Assembly (NCBI GenBank): GCA_029256035.1
Contig: JAQSYR010000121.1
Location: forward strand, 1 to 6,519
Origin: Anaerocolumna sp.
GTDB lineage: Bacteria > Bacillota > Clostridia > Lachnospirales > Lachnospiraceae
Length of the DNA stretch: 6,519 bases
Reading direction: 5' to 3'
The position numbers and the translations under genes are program-made. Under the pieces are notes generated by a model. It made no database searches, had not been told where the DNA came from, and saw nothing but the letters and a program-made list of their open reading frames with translations. Position 1 is the stretch's first letter. Every line of letters starts with the position of its first letter. Of the stretch, positions 1-5,635 are shown piece after piece.

Positions 1-72
1 TTCAATCAATGTTCTTTCATGTGGTTCCCATTCTGCCGGCATAAAATAACGAGTGTTGTTCTGCATACTCAT
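1..72 (-). CDS. aguA: Agmatine deiminase family protein, 5' end only (runs off left edge)
   Basis: Only the first 24 codons are present. They read MSMQNNTRYF followed by MPAEWEPHERTLIE; the block PAEWEPHE is the typical opening of the agmatine deiminase/peptidylarginine deiminase-like family (PAD_porph type). Known members hydrolyse agmatine to N-carbamoylputrescine and ammonia in the cytoplasm, on a route to putrescine. The catalytic residues lie beyond the window, so activity cannot be judged. An AGGAG ribosome site (76-80) lies three bases before the first ATG (70-72) and nine bases before a second in-frame ATG (64-66). The second spacing is more usual, so translation may start at codon 3. 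A 14-base tandem repeat array lies directly upstream. The assignment rests on a short but distinctive N-terminus; exact substrate is inferred. Confidence 0.75.
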   Translation of the reverse strand, partial: MSMQNNTRYFMPAEWEPHERTLIE

Positions 73-85
73 TTGCTCCTCTAAT

Positions 86-167
86 TATATCTTTCTTATG
101 ATATCTACTTATTATATCTTTCTTAATATATCTTTCTTTTTATATCTTTCTTAATATATCCTTCTTC
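86..167. repeat. Tandem repeat array, 14-base unit, about six copies
   Basis: Copies of TATATCTTTCTTA or close variants start at 86, 100, 113, 127, 141 and 155, giving a 13-14 base period. Copies at 86, 113 and 141 are identical over 13 bases; the copy at 100 is the most diverged. Read on the minus strand the unit is roughly TAAGAAAGATATA, and two copies give TATAAT, which resembles a -10 box. The array lies between the end of the broken ligase gene and the agmatine deiminase start. It supplies the last codons (KKDILRKI) and the stop of the ligase frame. Because 14 is not a multiple of three, copy number changes would shift any frame read through it. Confidence 0.85.
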
Positions 168-1136
168 ATATAAGCAACATTTATACTGCCTCTAACTTTA
201 TCATTATACCGTTTCGTTTGAGTAATGACAACACTATTTTCAAATGCACCCACACCTGATAAAATTATTAAGAATAATGGAAGGGTCTGAATCCACATTA
301 ATGTAAGGTCAACAACCCCGTGTATAAGTGCAGCTGCTGTAACTGCCAGAATCAGCGCATTGATTCTAAAACTTTTGTCAATCACTGTGGGAATGTGGTA
401 CCAGGTATCCAAAGCGTTGCGTCTTATCCAGATACAGGTAGGACATAAAACCGTGACCAAAAAGTGGTCTGCTTTCTATCTTTCGAATTGCATATTTCCA
501 AATCTGAATACGCATGTCCGTTGTCACTTCTGCCTGAGATAATCTAGGTATAATGTCTAGATTTAAAACTACAATAAGAAAGCTTGACACAGTCACAAGT
601 AGCAGCCAGTAGGCAAGTAAGTTATGTTTCTTAAAGGTAAAGAGTAGAACAGACACTCCAAGAAATACTTCCACCCATGCAAACATACTTCCACTTAAAT
701 AAATACTAATTACATTCATGAATGCAATCCCATAATAAACCCATAGGTTTCCTTGTCTTGTTATTACTTTATAACCACATATAATAACTATGATGCTAGC
801 TATGGTCCCAAAATAATTAGGATAAAAAAACATGGCAGATGCCCTGTCAACATTATCATTACTTACAAAGGGATAGATATATTTTTCAATCAAAGCATAA
901 ACCGTAGCCATAATGCTTAGATAACAGGCAAGATTTATAGCAGTTTCAAACAACTCATTGGTCATAATACTGCGAATAAATAAACCTAGTATAAATAATA
1001 GCATAATACCTAACCCAATTACTAACCCTATCCAATTACCATAAATAGAAGAAACCAGAAAATTGTATGCAAAAAATAATAACAAAACATTTGACCCTTT
1101 GTGTACTGTAATGAGCTTTCTCAAATCCTGATTCAC
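140..1136 (-). pseudogene. O-antigen ligase/polymerase-like (Wzy_C) membrane protein, disrupted by internal loss and frameshift
   Basis: A 252-codon upstream part (378-1136, GTG start) holds several hydrophobic helices (about residues 16-54, 65-86, 108-121, 131-148, 150-167, 172-192). It ends with RIQIWKYAIRK, the FGHGF turn and PHSHSD, as in the Wzy_C domain of O-antigen ligases and polysaccharide polymerases. It then meets a TGA. The adjacent frame continues at once with DKSFRINALILA and a helix pair containing IHGVVDLTLMWIQT, which resembles the family's C-terminal helices, down to a TAA at 140. In intact relatives a stretch of several dozen residues normally separates the HxH motif from these helices, so I infer an internal deletion that also shifted the frame. 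The family works in the membrane joining or exporting surface glycans. A good promoter upstream remains (1244-1272). The GTG start has only a distant AGGA and is uncertain. A sequencing error could explain the frameshift but not the missing segment. Confidence 0.75.
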
Positions 1137-1243
1137 TATGATATATAATTCCTAAACTTTTAATAATAATTCCTCTTTTCTATACGAAAACAAATTCCTT
1201 GATTTATGGGTAATATCCCTAAATGGCATTTACACAAGGCATC

Positions 1244-1272
1244 ATTCTAGCACACATTGACTCATTTTTCAA
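1244..1272 (-). promoter_or_regulatory. Sigma-A promoter for the ligase pseudogene (minus strand)
   Basis: On the minus strand TTGAAA (1267-1272) is followed, after exactly 17 bases, by TAGAAT (1244-1249), which is preceded by TGC, an extended -10. Transcription would start near 1237, giving a leader of about 100 bases before the GTG at 1136. Motif match only; no expression data. Confidence 0.6.
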
Positions 1273-1289
1273 TAGAAGAAAGGTAATTT

Positions 1290-1348
1290 ATGAACAAATT
1301 ATGAACATTTACAGAATAGTGTCAGGCACCATGAACAAAATATGAACA
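1290..1348. repeat. Direct repeat ATGAACAAA(T/A)TATGAACA, two copies
   Basis: An 18-base word occurs at 1290-1307 and again at 1331-1348 with one mismatch. The second copy lies inside the left arm of the large inverted repeat, and a third, inverted copy forms part of the right arm (about 1365-1380). Each word itself contains ATGAACA twice. Such spaced repeats near two promoters could be operator sites or just remnants of repeat growth; the sequence does not decide. Confidence 0.6.
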
Positions 1349-1396
1349 AACTTCAACTTTTTTATTCATATTTTGTTCACAGTGCCTGACACCATT
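1315..1396. repeat. Long imperfect inverted repeat (32-base arms, 18-base loop) with GTGTCAGGCAC ends
   Basis: The left arm 1315-1346 and right arm 1365-1396 are complementary at 29 of 32 positions, leaving a loop at 1347-1364. The outer part carries GTGTCAGGCAC (1319-1329) against GTGCCTGACAC (1382-1392); the inner part carries TGAACAAAATATGAA and its complement. The three mismatched pairs (1318/1393, 1330/1381, 1331/1380) are A-C on the plus strand and G-U wobbles on the minus strand, so a minus-strand RNA could pair along the full arm. From memory, similar GGTGCCTGACACC-type palindromes are scattered in Bacillus and clostridial genomes, so a REP-like or MITE-like element is plausible but unproven. 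A T-rich run follows at 1401-1413. Confidence 0.85.
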
Positions 1397-1423
1397 GACA
1401 TTTTTTTCTTTTTACTGTATATT
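1395..1423 (+). promoter_or_regulatory. Sigma-A promoter for the membrane protein gene
   Basis: A consensus TTGACA (1395-1400) is followed after 17 bases by TATATT (1418-1423). The spacer is almost all T. Transcription would start near 1430, about 37 bases before the ATG. The -35 box overlaps the last two bases of the large inverted repeat, so the repeat borders this promoter directly. Confidence 0.75.
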
Positions 1424-1450
1424 AAAGTAGTAAATGCTACCAAATTATAT

Positions 1451-1460
1451 AAGGGGAGGA
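1451..1460 (+). promoter_or_regulatory. Ribosome binding site that fixes the start at 1467
   Basis: AAGGGGAGGA contains GGAGG (1455-1459), which ends seven bases before the ATG at 1467. An in-frame ATG at 1434 lies upstream of this site, at about the predicted transcription start, and lacks a ribosome site, so it is rejected. Confidence 0.85.
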
Positions 1461-1466
1461 CAACGA

Positions 1467-2537
1467 ATGTTTGATTCTTTAAAGAAACTATCCATGAAAC
1501 AAGTTATGAAAAAAGTGAGTATCGCCTTTGGCATTATGGTTATTATACTCATTGCTTTTGGTCCCAGTTATATGAAACTTATTGAGGGTCCAAAGGATTT
1601 AAGTGCACTTTCCATTGAAGAAATGCCAGGTGCATATGTAAAAGGTGAATTGTATTATATCTTTGACCAATTTGCCTATTATTACAATGAAAATGATGAT
1701 GGTACCGAAGATATTACAGACCAATATTATTTCATTCTTATTGGTGAAGATAAGTTAATGGGTCTCCATGTAAAAACCGATGATTTTGAAATTGCCAATC
1801 AAATATTCAATGAATCTTATGATTTTGATTATGGACAAAGAGAGGAACTTACAACTTCCTGGCAGTTAAAAGGCACTATTAATAAAATGGAAGGTGAAGT
1901 ATTAGAGTTCTTCCAGAGTTATTTTGATGAAGCCGGGGTAGATGCTGGAGAAGTTGAAAATTATTCCATTCCTTATGTGTTAGAAGTGGATTATGTTGGC
2001 TCTTTTGATTCCTTTGCCGTATATGCATCCTTAGCAGTTTTCATCCTTCTTTTAGCCTATGTCATTATTACTTTAGTAAAAGGAGCAGCTGGGGTCTATA
2101 TTAGTCCTATCAAAAAGTACATATCGAAAAATGAATTAACGGTAGCCCTTGAAAGTATGGAATCTGACTTTGCAGGTGCTAAATCCATTGACAACTTTAT
2201 AATTGGTCCTAAATGGTCCTACTTCTTTCATGGTAATAAAGCTCAGGTAGTTGAAAACAGCACACTTTTATGGGTTTATCGAGAAAATAACACCCAACGC
2301 CTTTATGGAATAAAAATCCATGATAAAAAATCTCTCATAATGTATACAAAAGATAAGAAAAAGTTAGTTGCCTCTATGCATCATAACTATGATATTGATT
2401 CTGTAATTGAAGAATTAGTAAAACAAATCCCTGGATTGGTAACCGGATATTCAAAAGAATTAGAAAAAAGTTTCAAGAAAGATTTTGAGAACTTTGGTAG
2501 ACAACCAGAACCACAAGTAACAGAAGAAATAGAATAG
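1467..2537 (+). CDS. Two-helix membrane protein of unknown function
   Basis: The product has 356 residues. A short basic N-terminus (several Lys before residue 17) leads into a first membrane helix at about 17-34. An acidic, tyrosine-rich region follows (about 38-180, including YYYNENDDG at 71-79), then a second helix at about 183-204 and a soluble C-terminal domain (about 211-345). The charges suggest both ends face the cytoplasm and the acidic middle lies outside. The C-terminal part has the run LLWVYRE, SLIMYTKDKKK and GYSKELEKSFKKDFENF; I tentatively recall similar endings in uncharacterised Firmicutes membrane proteins (possibly DUF6709), which is not verified. No catalytic motif, lipobox or cleavable signal is seen. 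It has its own promoter and ribosome site, diverges from the ligase pseudogene and converges on yqeC, so it is probably transcribed alone. No function is proposed. Confidence 0.85.
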   Translation: MFDSLKKLSMKQVMKKVSIAFGIMVIILIAFGPSYMKLIEGPKDLSALSIEEMPGAYVKGELYYIFDQFAYYYNENDDGTEDITDQYYFILIGEDKLMGLHVKTDDFEIANQIFNESYDFDYGQREELTTSWQLKGTINKMEGEVLEFFQSYFDEAGVDAGEVENYSIPYVLEVDYVGSFDSFAVYASLAVFILLLAYVIITLVKGAAGVYISPIKKYISKNELTVALESMESDFAGAKSIDNFIIGPKWSYFFHGNKAQVVENSTLLWVYRENNTQRLYGIKIHDKKSLIMYTKDKKKLVASMHHNYDIDSVIEELVKQIPGLVTGYSKELEKSFKKDFENFGRQPEPQVTEEIE

Positions 2538-2557
2538 AGTCTGGCACTTAAGACTCT
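2536..2557 (-). terminator. Possible terminator of the selenium operon
   Basis: AGAGTCT (2536-2542) and AGACTCT (2551-2557) form a perfect 7-base stem with an 8-base loop, just past the yqeC stop. Read on the minus strand it is followed by a T-rich but interrupted stretch (ATTCTATTTCTTCT). The first two bases overlap the stop codon of the plus-strand gene. The stem is short and the tail impure, so this is a moderate candidate; it could also stop the plus-strand gene less efficiently. Confidence 0.35.
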
Positions 2558-2608
2558 GGCGCTGACGCGCTGTCAAATCGGTGACAAATTTTCTTAGCGC
2601 GTCACGCC
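2558..2608. repeat. Nested GC-rich palindrome between convergent genes
   Basis: TGACGCGC (2563-2570) pairs perfectly with GCGCGTCA (2597-2604). Pairing extends outward by four more bases (2558-2561 with 2605-2608) after a one-base bulge. Inside it lies a second stem, TGTCA (2571-2575) with TGACA (2582-2586). The right arm is part of the last codons of yqeC. It may act as a two-way transcription barrier or be a small mobile palindrome. Confidence 0.6.
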
Positions 2609-3322
2609 CATACTACCTGAGACTACTAACCAATCATTTAATGATTCTGCTATTTCAATAATATCTGTTTTGTTCTTAATACAATCTAACTGGTTTAAAT
2701 ATACCACACAAGGGGTTTTTAACTTTTCTAAATAACCTATTCTTAAGAGCTTTCCAACATCAGAGGGAGTAATACAGTAACTCAGATCACAACCAAGAAT
2801 GTCAGTTATTAATTGCTGCCTATGACACGCCTTTTGTACTTGCTGATAAAGTGCAGATAGTCCTGCAACCACAATAATAAGCCCTGTATTCTTTGGTATT
2901 ACAGGTTCCGTAGCATTGGGCACTTTTAAGGGTAGCCGTTTGGAACCATCGGCTTCCACAAGTACAAAGTCTGCAATAGATTCCATCCACAAAAAGAAGG
3001 ATTCCGAAACTCCTGACATTTTACCCTCCTCGGAAATACTTCCAACAACCACCATAGGATAATCCTCAAGCATTTTTAGAATCTTCTCTTTATTTTCCTC
3101 AAACACACCATTTTTTATTGGCCTTTCCATATGGGTTGTAGTGGTTACAATAACCCGCTTACCGGCAGCAACTAACTCTTCTGCCATTTTGTAAATGGAG
3201 GAAGTTTTGCCGCCAGCGCCAACAAAAGCTATGGTTTGTTTTTTGTTAACGTTAACCGCGAAAGCATCCTGCAATTTCTCCTGTTTTGTAAATTCACCTG
3301 CACTGACTGTAAATAATTCCAT
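2594..3322 (-). CDS. yqeC: YqeC, putative selenium-dependent hydroxylase accessory protein
   Basis: The 242-residue product has a glycine-rich nucleotide-binding loop, VGAGGKTS (34-41), followed by IVTTTTHM (58-65). The family signature VEADGSKRLPLKVP (122-135) continues into ATEPVIP, and NQLD (210-213) lies where G-proteins carry NKxD. These match the YqeC family, which occurs beside molybdenum hydroxylases that need selenium; its reaction is unknown, and an ATP- or GTP-dependent step in cofactor maturation is inferred from the loop. Length is normal for the family. The ATG at 3320-3322 follows GGGGGA closely (three bases). It is the last gene of the run, 72 bases after the DUF3343 gene with no clear terminator between. 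Its final residues GVTR and stop lie in a GC-rich palindrome, so the extreme C-terminus may be recently altered. Confidence 0.9.
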   Translation of the reverse strand: MELFTVSAGEFTKQEKLQDAFAVNVNKKQTIAFVGAGGKTSSIYKMAEELVAAGKRVIVTTTTHMERPIKNGVFEENKEKILKMLEDYPMVVVGSISEEGKMSGVSESFFLWMESIADFVLVEADGSKRLPLKVPNATEPVIPKNTGLIIVVAGLSALYQQVQKACHRQQLITDILGCDLSYCITPSDVGKLLRIGYLEKLKTPCVVYLNQLDCIKNKTDIIEIAESLNDWLVVSGSMGVTR

Positions 3323-3394
3323 AATTCCCCCAAAAACATAAGATATAAAATAAACTGAAGCTATGAAATTCGTATTAATAGATATGGTATATAT

Positions 3395-3631
3395 TTATAT
3401 TTCTATTACATAAATGTTCTGATATGGCAACTCATACTCATTCAATACTTTTTCAAGCATTTCCCTTGCCTCCGATTTGTCACACCAGGCAAGGCCACAC
3501 CCAGCCGTAATCTGCCTAGGTACGGGTATTAGCCTTCCAGGAAGCCCTTTCTCTTTACAAAACTTCTCCATTCCCATGGCACTTGTGGTTGTTTCAAATG
3601 TTACTACAACTTTCCATTCTTTCTTTCTCAT
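3395..3631 (-). CDS. DUF3343 protein, putative selenium/sulfur carrier
   Basis: This 78-residue soluble protein matches DUF3343 (PF11823). The central PVPRQITAGCGLAW is characteristic, with Cys45 in the conserved CGLAW and further cysteines at 25 and 50. The family is commonly found beside desulfurases and selenium genes and has been suggested to carry sulfur or selenium; no reaction is proven. The gene starts ten bases after the desulfurase stop, and its ribosome site (GAGGTG, overlapping this gap) directly follows that stop, so the two are almost certainly co-translated. That tight pairing supports, but does not prove, that Cys45 accepts sulfur or selenium from the neighbouring enzyme. The small size is usual for the family. 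Confidence 0.85.
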   Translation of the reverse strand: MRKKEWKVVVTFETTTSAMGMEKFCKEKGLPGRLIPVPRQITAGCGLAWCDKSEAREMLEKVLNEYELPYQNIYVIEI

Positions 3632-3641
3632 ACAACACCTC

Positions 3642-4775
3642 TTATTCCCCCAGTTGCCTTACTGCCTGAATGGAAGCTTCAACTTCTTCTTTTGTGTTAT
3701 AAAAGGAAAAGCTAAAACGAACAGCACCCTGCTCTTTCGTCCCAAGCGCCTGATGCATTAGTGGGGCGCAGTGTCCACCTCCGCGTGTGAAAATATCATA
3801 ATCCTCTGCAAGCTGATCACATAGGGCTGCAGAATCATAGGCTCCAAGGTTAAAAGAAACAATGGGAGCTCGTTCTTTTCCAGTAAAGTCTCCATAAATT
3901 TTAATTCCGGGAATTTCTTTGATACCATTATAAAAATGCCACATAAGTGCTTGTTCTGTCTCCCTATGTGTATCCAAACCGTTTTCTAAGAGATAAGAAA
4001 CGCCAGCATGCAAACCGGCAATTCCTGGTACATTTAAAGTTCCAGCCTCCAGAAGGTCTGGCATATTGGCAGGATGATTCTTTTGAAAAGTCTGACTTCC
4101 ACTTCCCCCTGTTTTAAAAGGTTGTAAGGATATATTTGCTCCCACGTAAATGCCGCCAATCCCCTGAGGTCCAAGGAGCCCTTTGTGGCCAGTAAAACAT
4201 AAAATATCAATGCCCATCTGCTCTACATCAATGGAAAATACTCCAGCGGTTTGGGAAGCATCCACTATAAAAGTAATATTTTTTTGTTTGCATATTCTGC
4301 CAATTTCTTTGATGTCTAATACATTGCCGGTTACATTAGAACTATGAGTACATAGGACTGCCCTGGTGCCAGGTTGTATTTGTGATTCAATCTGATTAGG
4401 AAAGATTCTACCCATGGAATCACATTTTACAAAGGAAACTTCTACTCCTTCCTGCTGCATCTCATATAATGGCCTTAAGACACTATTATGTTCAAGCTCC
4501 GTGGTTACTACATGATCTCCTTCTTTTAACAGACCCTTAATTGCAATATTTAAACTTTCCGTTGCGTTGGAGGTAAATGCAATTCTGCTGCAGTCACTTA
4601 CATGAAATAATTCCGCTAACTTAAGTCTAGTATTATAAACCATACGCCCGGCTTCTAGAGCTGCACCATGGGCACCCCTGCCGCAATTGCCCATGTTCCT
4701 GATTGCATTATATACCGCCTCCGCTACAGCCTCAGGTTTATGTAAACTAGTAGCTGCATTGTCAAAATAAATCAT
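3642..4775 (-). CDS. Cysteine desulfurase family protein (class V aminotransferase, selenium cluster type)
   Basis: The 377-residue enzyme has the full fold of PLP-dependent NifS/SufS-like proteins: opening YFDNAATS (3-10), SNATESLN (69-76), ELEHNS (93-98), VDASQTAG (171-178), the PLP-binding lysine Lys198 in TGHKGLLGPQGIGG, and RGGGHCAPLMH (331-341) with Cys336 at the position of the catalytic cysteine. It fits the subgroup (TIGR01977 type, E. faecalis EF2568-like) that accompanies yqeB, yedF and selD. Known desulfurases move sulfur, and from selenocysteine selenium, onto an enzyme cysteine. Here supply of S or Se to the hydroxylase cofactor or to SelD is inferred. The frame stays open to 4871, but the homology begins at MIYFDNAATS and AAAGGGAG precedes the ATG at 4773-4775. 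This start overlaps the end of yqeB by 14 bases, suggesting translational coupling. Confidence 0.92.
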   Translation of the reverse strand: MIYFDNAATSLHKPEAVAEAVYNAIRNMGNCGRGAHGAALEAGRMVYNTRLKLAELFHVSDCSRIAFTSNATESLNIAIKGLLKEGDHVVTTELEHNSVLRPLYEMQQEGVEVSFVKCDSMGRIFPNQIESQIQPGTRAVLCTHSSNVTGNVLDIKEIGRICKQKNITFIVDASQTAGVFSIDVEQMGIDILCFTGHKGLLGPQGIGGIYVGANISLQPFKTGGSGSQTFQKNHPANMPDLLEAGTLNVPGIAGLHAGVSYLLENGLDTHRETEQALMWHFYNGIKEIPGIKIYGDFTGKERAPIVSFNLGAYDSAALCDQLAEDYDIFTRGGGHCAPLMHQALGTKEQGAVRFSFSFYNTKEEVEASIQAVRQLGE

Positions 4776-5586
4776 TACTTTTCTCCCTTTGTAATAACAG
4801 AATAGCTTCCAAAACACTTCCTGCAATACATCTTGCTTTATCTGAAATGGTAAAGCAATTCTTCTTTTCATTTAATCTAGGGTCAATATCAGCAATTTTA
4901 AGTCCCTTTTCTACCGGGTAGTTATCACGAATAATTCCTCTTAAAATTCCGTCTATGGTAGCCTTTACTTTAACATTGCCAATGGTTGCAATCACTTGGT
5001 CTTTTGTAACTTCATCACTAATCTTACAAATATTATGAATTCGCCCATCTGCAGGGCTATGAATGACTCTTTCTTTTCCATAGCCACCGATGATACCAGG
5101 TATGCCAGTATTTTTCTGGGCAAAACCTTTCCCTATTATTCTGCCTAAATCATGACCCCTTTGGGTTTCTATTACCAAATCCACATCCACTCCAGCTTCA
5201 AATCCAGGGCCCAGTGCAATGGTAATGGGCGCCATATTAATCTTTGTACCAAGGTTTTTCTTTGCTAAAATTGCATCCACTAATGCAATGGGTTTTAGTT
5301 GATTTAAAATTTCACAAGTTTCATCCTGAATAATTGGAATCCTGAGTTCTAACAGCAAGCTTTCTATCTCTTCTAAATTGTTTGCCTTTTGGCAAATAAC
5401 TCCCTCTACCTCTGCCATTCCATCATACATTGCCTCAGAAAATGCCACTTTTCTGCGGATTGCTGTAGGAGCCTCTATTTCTAGTACAATAACTGAAAAT
5501 CCACTGCGATACAGCTTATGAATGGTTCCACTTGCGATGTCACCACCACCCCGAACAATAATCAGATTATCCAAGTTAATTTTCAT
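4762..5586 (-). CDS. yqeB: YqeB, selenium-dependent molybdenum hydroxylase system protein
   Basis: The 274-residue product matches the YqeB/EF2563 family (TIGR03309). It opens with a strand and glycine loop LIIVRGGGDIASG (8-20), resembling a Rossmann nucleotide-binding motif. Next come ALGPGFEAGVDVD (124-136) and ETQRGHDLGRIIGKG (140-154). The segment from about 175 (HSPADGRI) to the closing signature KIADIDPR (230-237) has the look of a small beta-barrel (barrel-sandwich) domain. The family is found only with selenium-dependent hydroxylase genes and is thought to help mature the cofactor; the reaction is unknown. The start is well supported: AAGGAG lies six bases before the ATG at 5584-5586. 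It follows yedF by 42 bases, which include a perfect 16-base tandem duplication, and its stop lies inside the start of the desulfurase gene. Length is usual and no defects are visible. Confidence 0.92.
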   Translation of the reverse strand: MKINLDNLIIVRGGGDIASGTIHKLYRSGFSVIVLEIEAPTAIRRKVAFSEAMYDGMAEVEGVICQKANNLEEIESLLLELRIPIIQDETCEILNQLKPIALVDAILAKKNLGTKINMAPITIALGPGFEAGVDVDLVIETQRGHDLGRIIGKGFAQKNTGIPGIIGGYGKERVIHSPADGRIHNICKISDEVTKDQVIATIGNVKVKATIDGILRGIIRDNYPVEKGLKIADIDPRLNEKKNCFTISDKARCIAGSVLEAILLLQREKSNDLF

Positions 5587-5603
5587 ATGATTCTCCTTGC
5601 GTT

Positions 5604-5635
5604 TCTAGTTCCTTATGTCTCTAGTTCCTTATGTC
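5604..5635. repeat. Perfect 16-base tandem duplication at the yedF stop
   Basis: TCTAGTTCCTTATGTC occurs twice in direct succession (5604-5619 and 5620-5635) with no mismatch. The right copy includes the yedF stop codon (5629-5631) and the last Thr codon. The duplication lengthens the yedF-yqeB gap by 16 bases and leaves both reading frames intact. On the minus strand each copy contains AAGGAAC, a weak ribosome-site look-alike. Confidence 0.9.

Larger units (their letters stand above)
1137..1466. other. Divergent intergenic region with two promoters and a long inverted repeat
   Basis: No protein gene is supported in these 330 bases. From left to right they hold a leader of about 100 bases for the minus-strand ligase pseudogene, its promoter (1244-1272), a direct repeat copy (1290-1307), a large inverted repeat (1315-1396), the plus-strand promoter (1395-1423) and the ribosome site of the membrane protein gene (1451-1460). 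The inverted repeat lies upstream of both start points, so neither of these promoters would transcribe it. Confidence 0.7.

Noticed and set aside
86..167. CRISPR array
   Set aside because: The unit is only 14 bases with no unique spacers, and no cas genes are present.
366..380. TGA ending the first ligase frame read as selenocysteine, given the selenium genes nearby
   Set aside because: The same frame meets a TAG three codons later, while the homologous C-terminus continues in a different frame; a frameshift explains it better.
360..542. Plus-strand open frame of 60 codons
   Set aside because: It lies opposite the ligase pseudogene, has no ribosome site and no recognisable protein features.
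1315..1413. Plus-strand intrinsic terminator (hairpin followed by T run)
   Set aside because: No plus-strand gene lies upstream to terminate, and the T run is the spacer of a near-consensus promoter; the arms are also much longer than a usual terminator.
3477..3761. Plus-strand open frame of 94 codons
   Set aside because: It is antisense to the DUF3343 and desulfurase genes, whose family motifs show the minus strand is coding.
4776..4871. Upstream extension of the desulfurase by 32 codons
   Set aside because: It overlaps yqeB deeply, lacks family similarity, and a good ribosome site precedes the later ATG at 4775.
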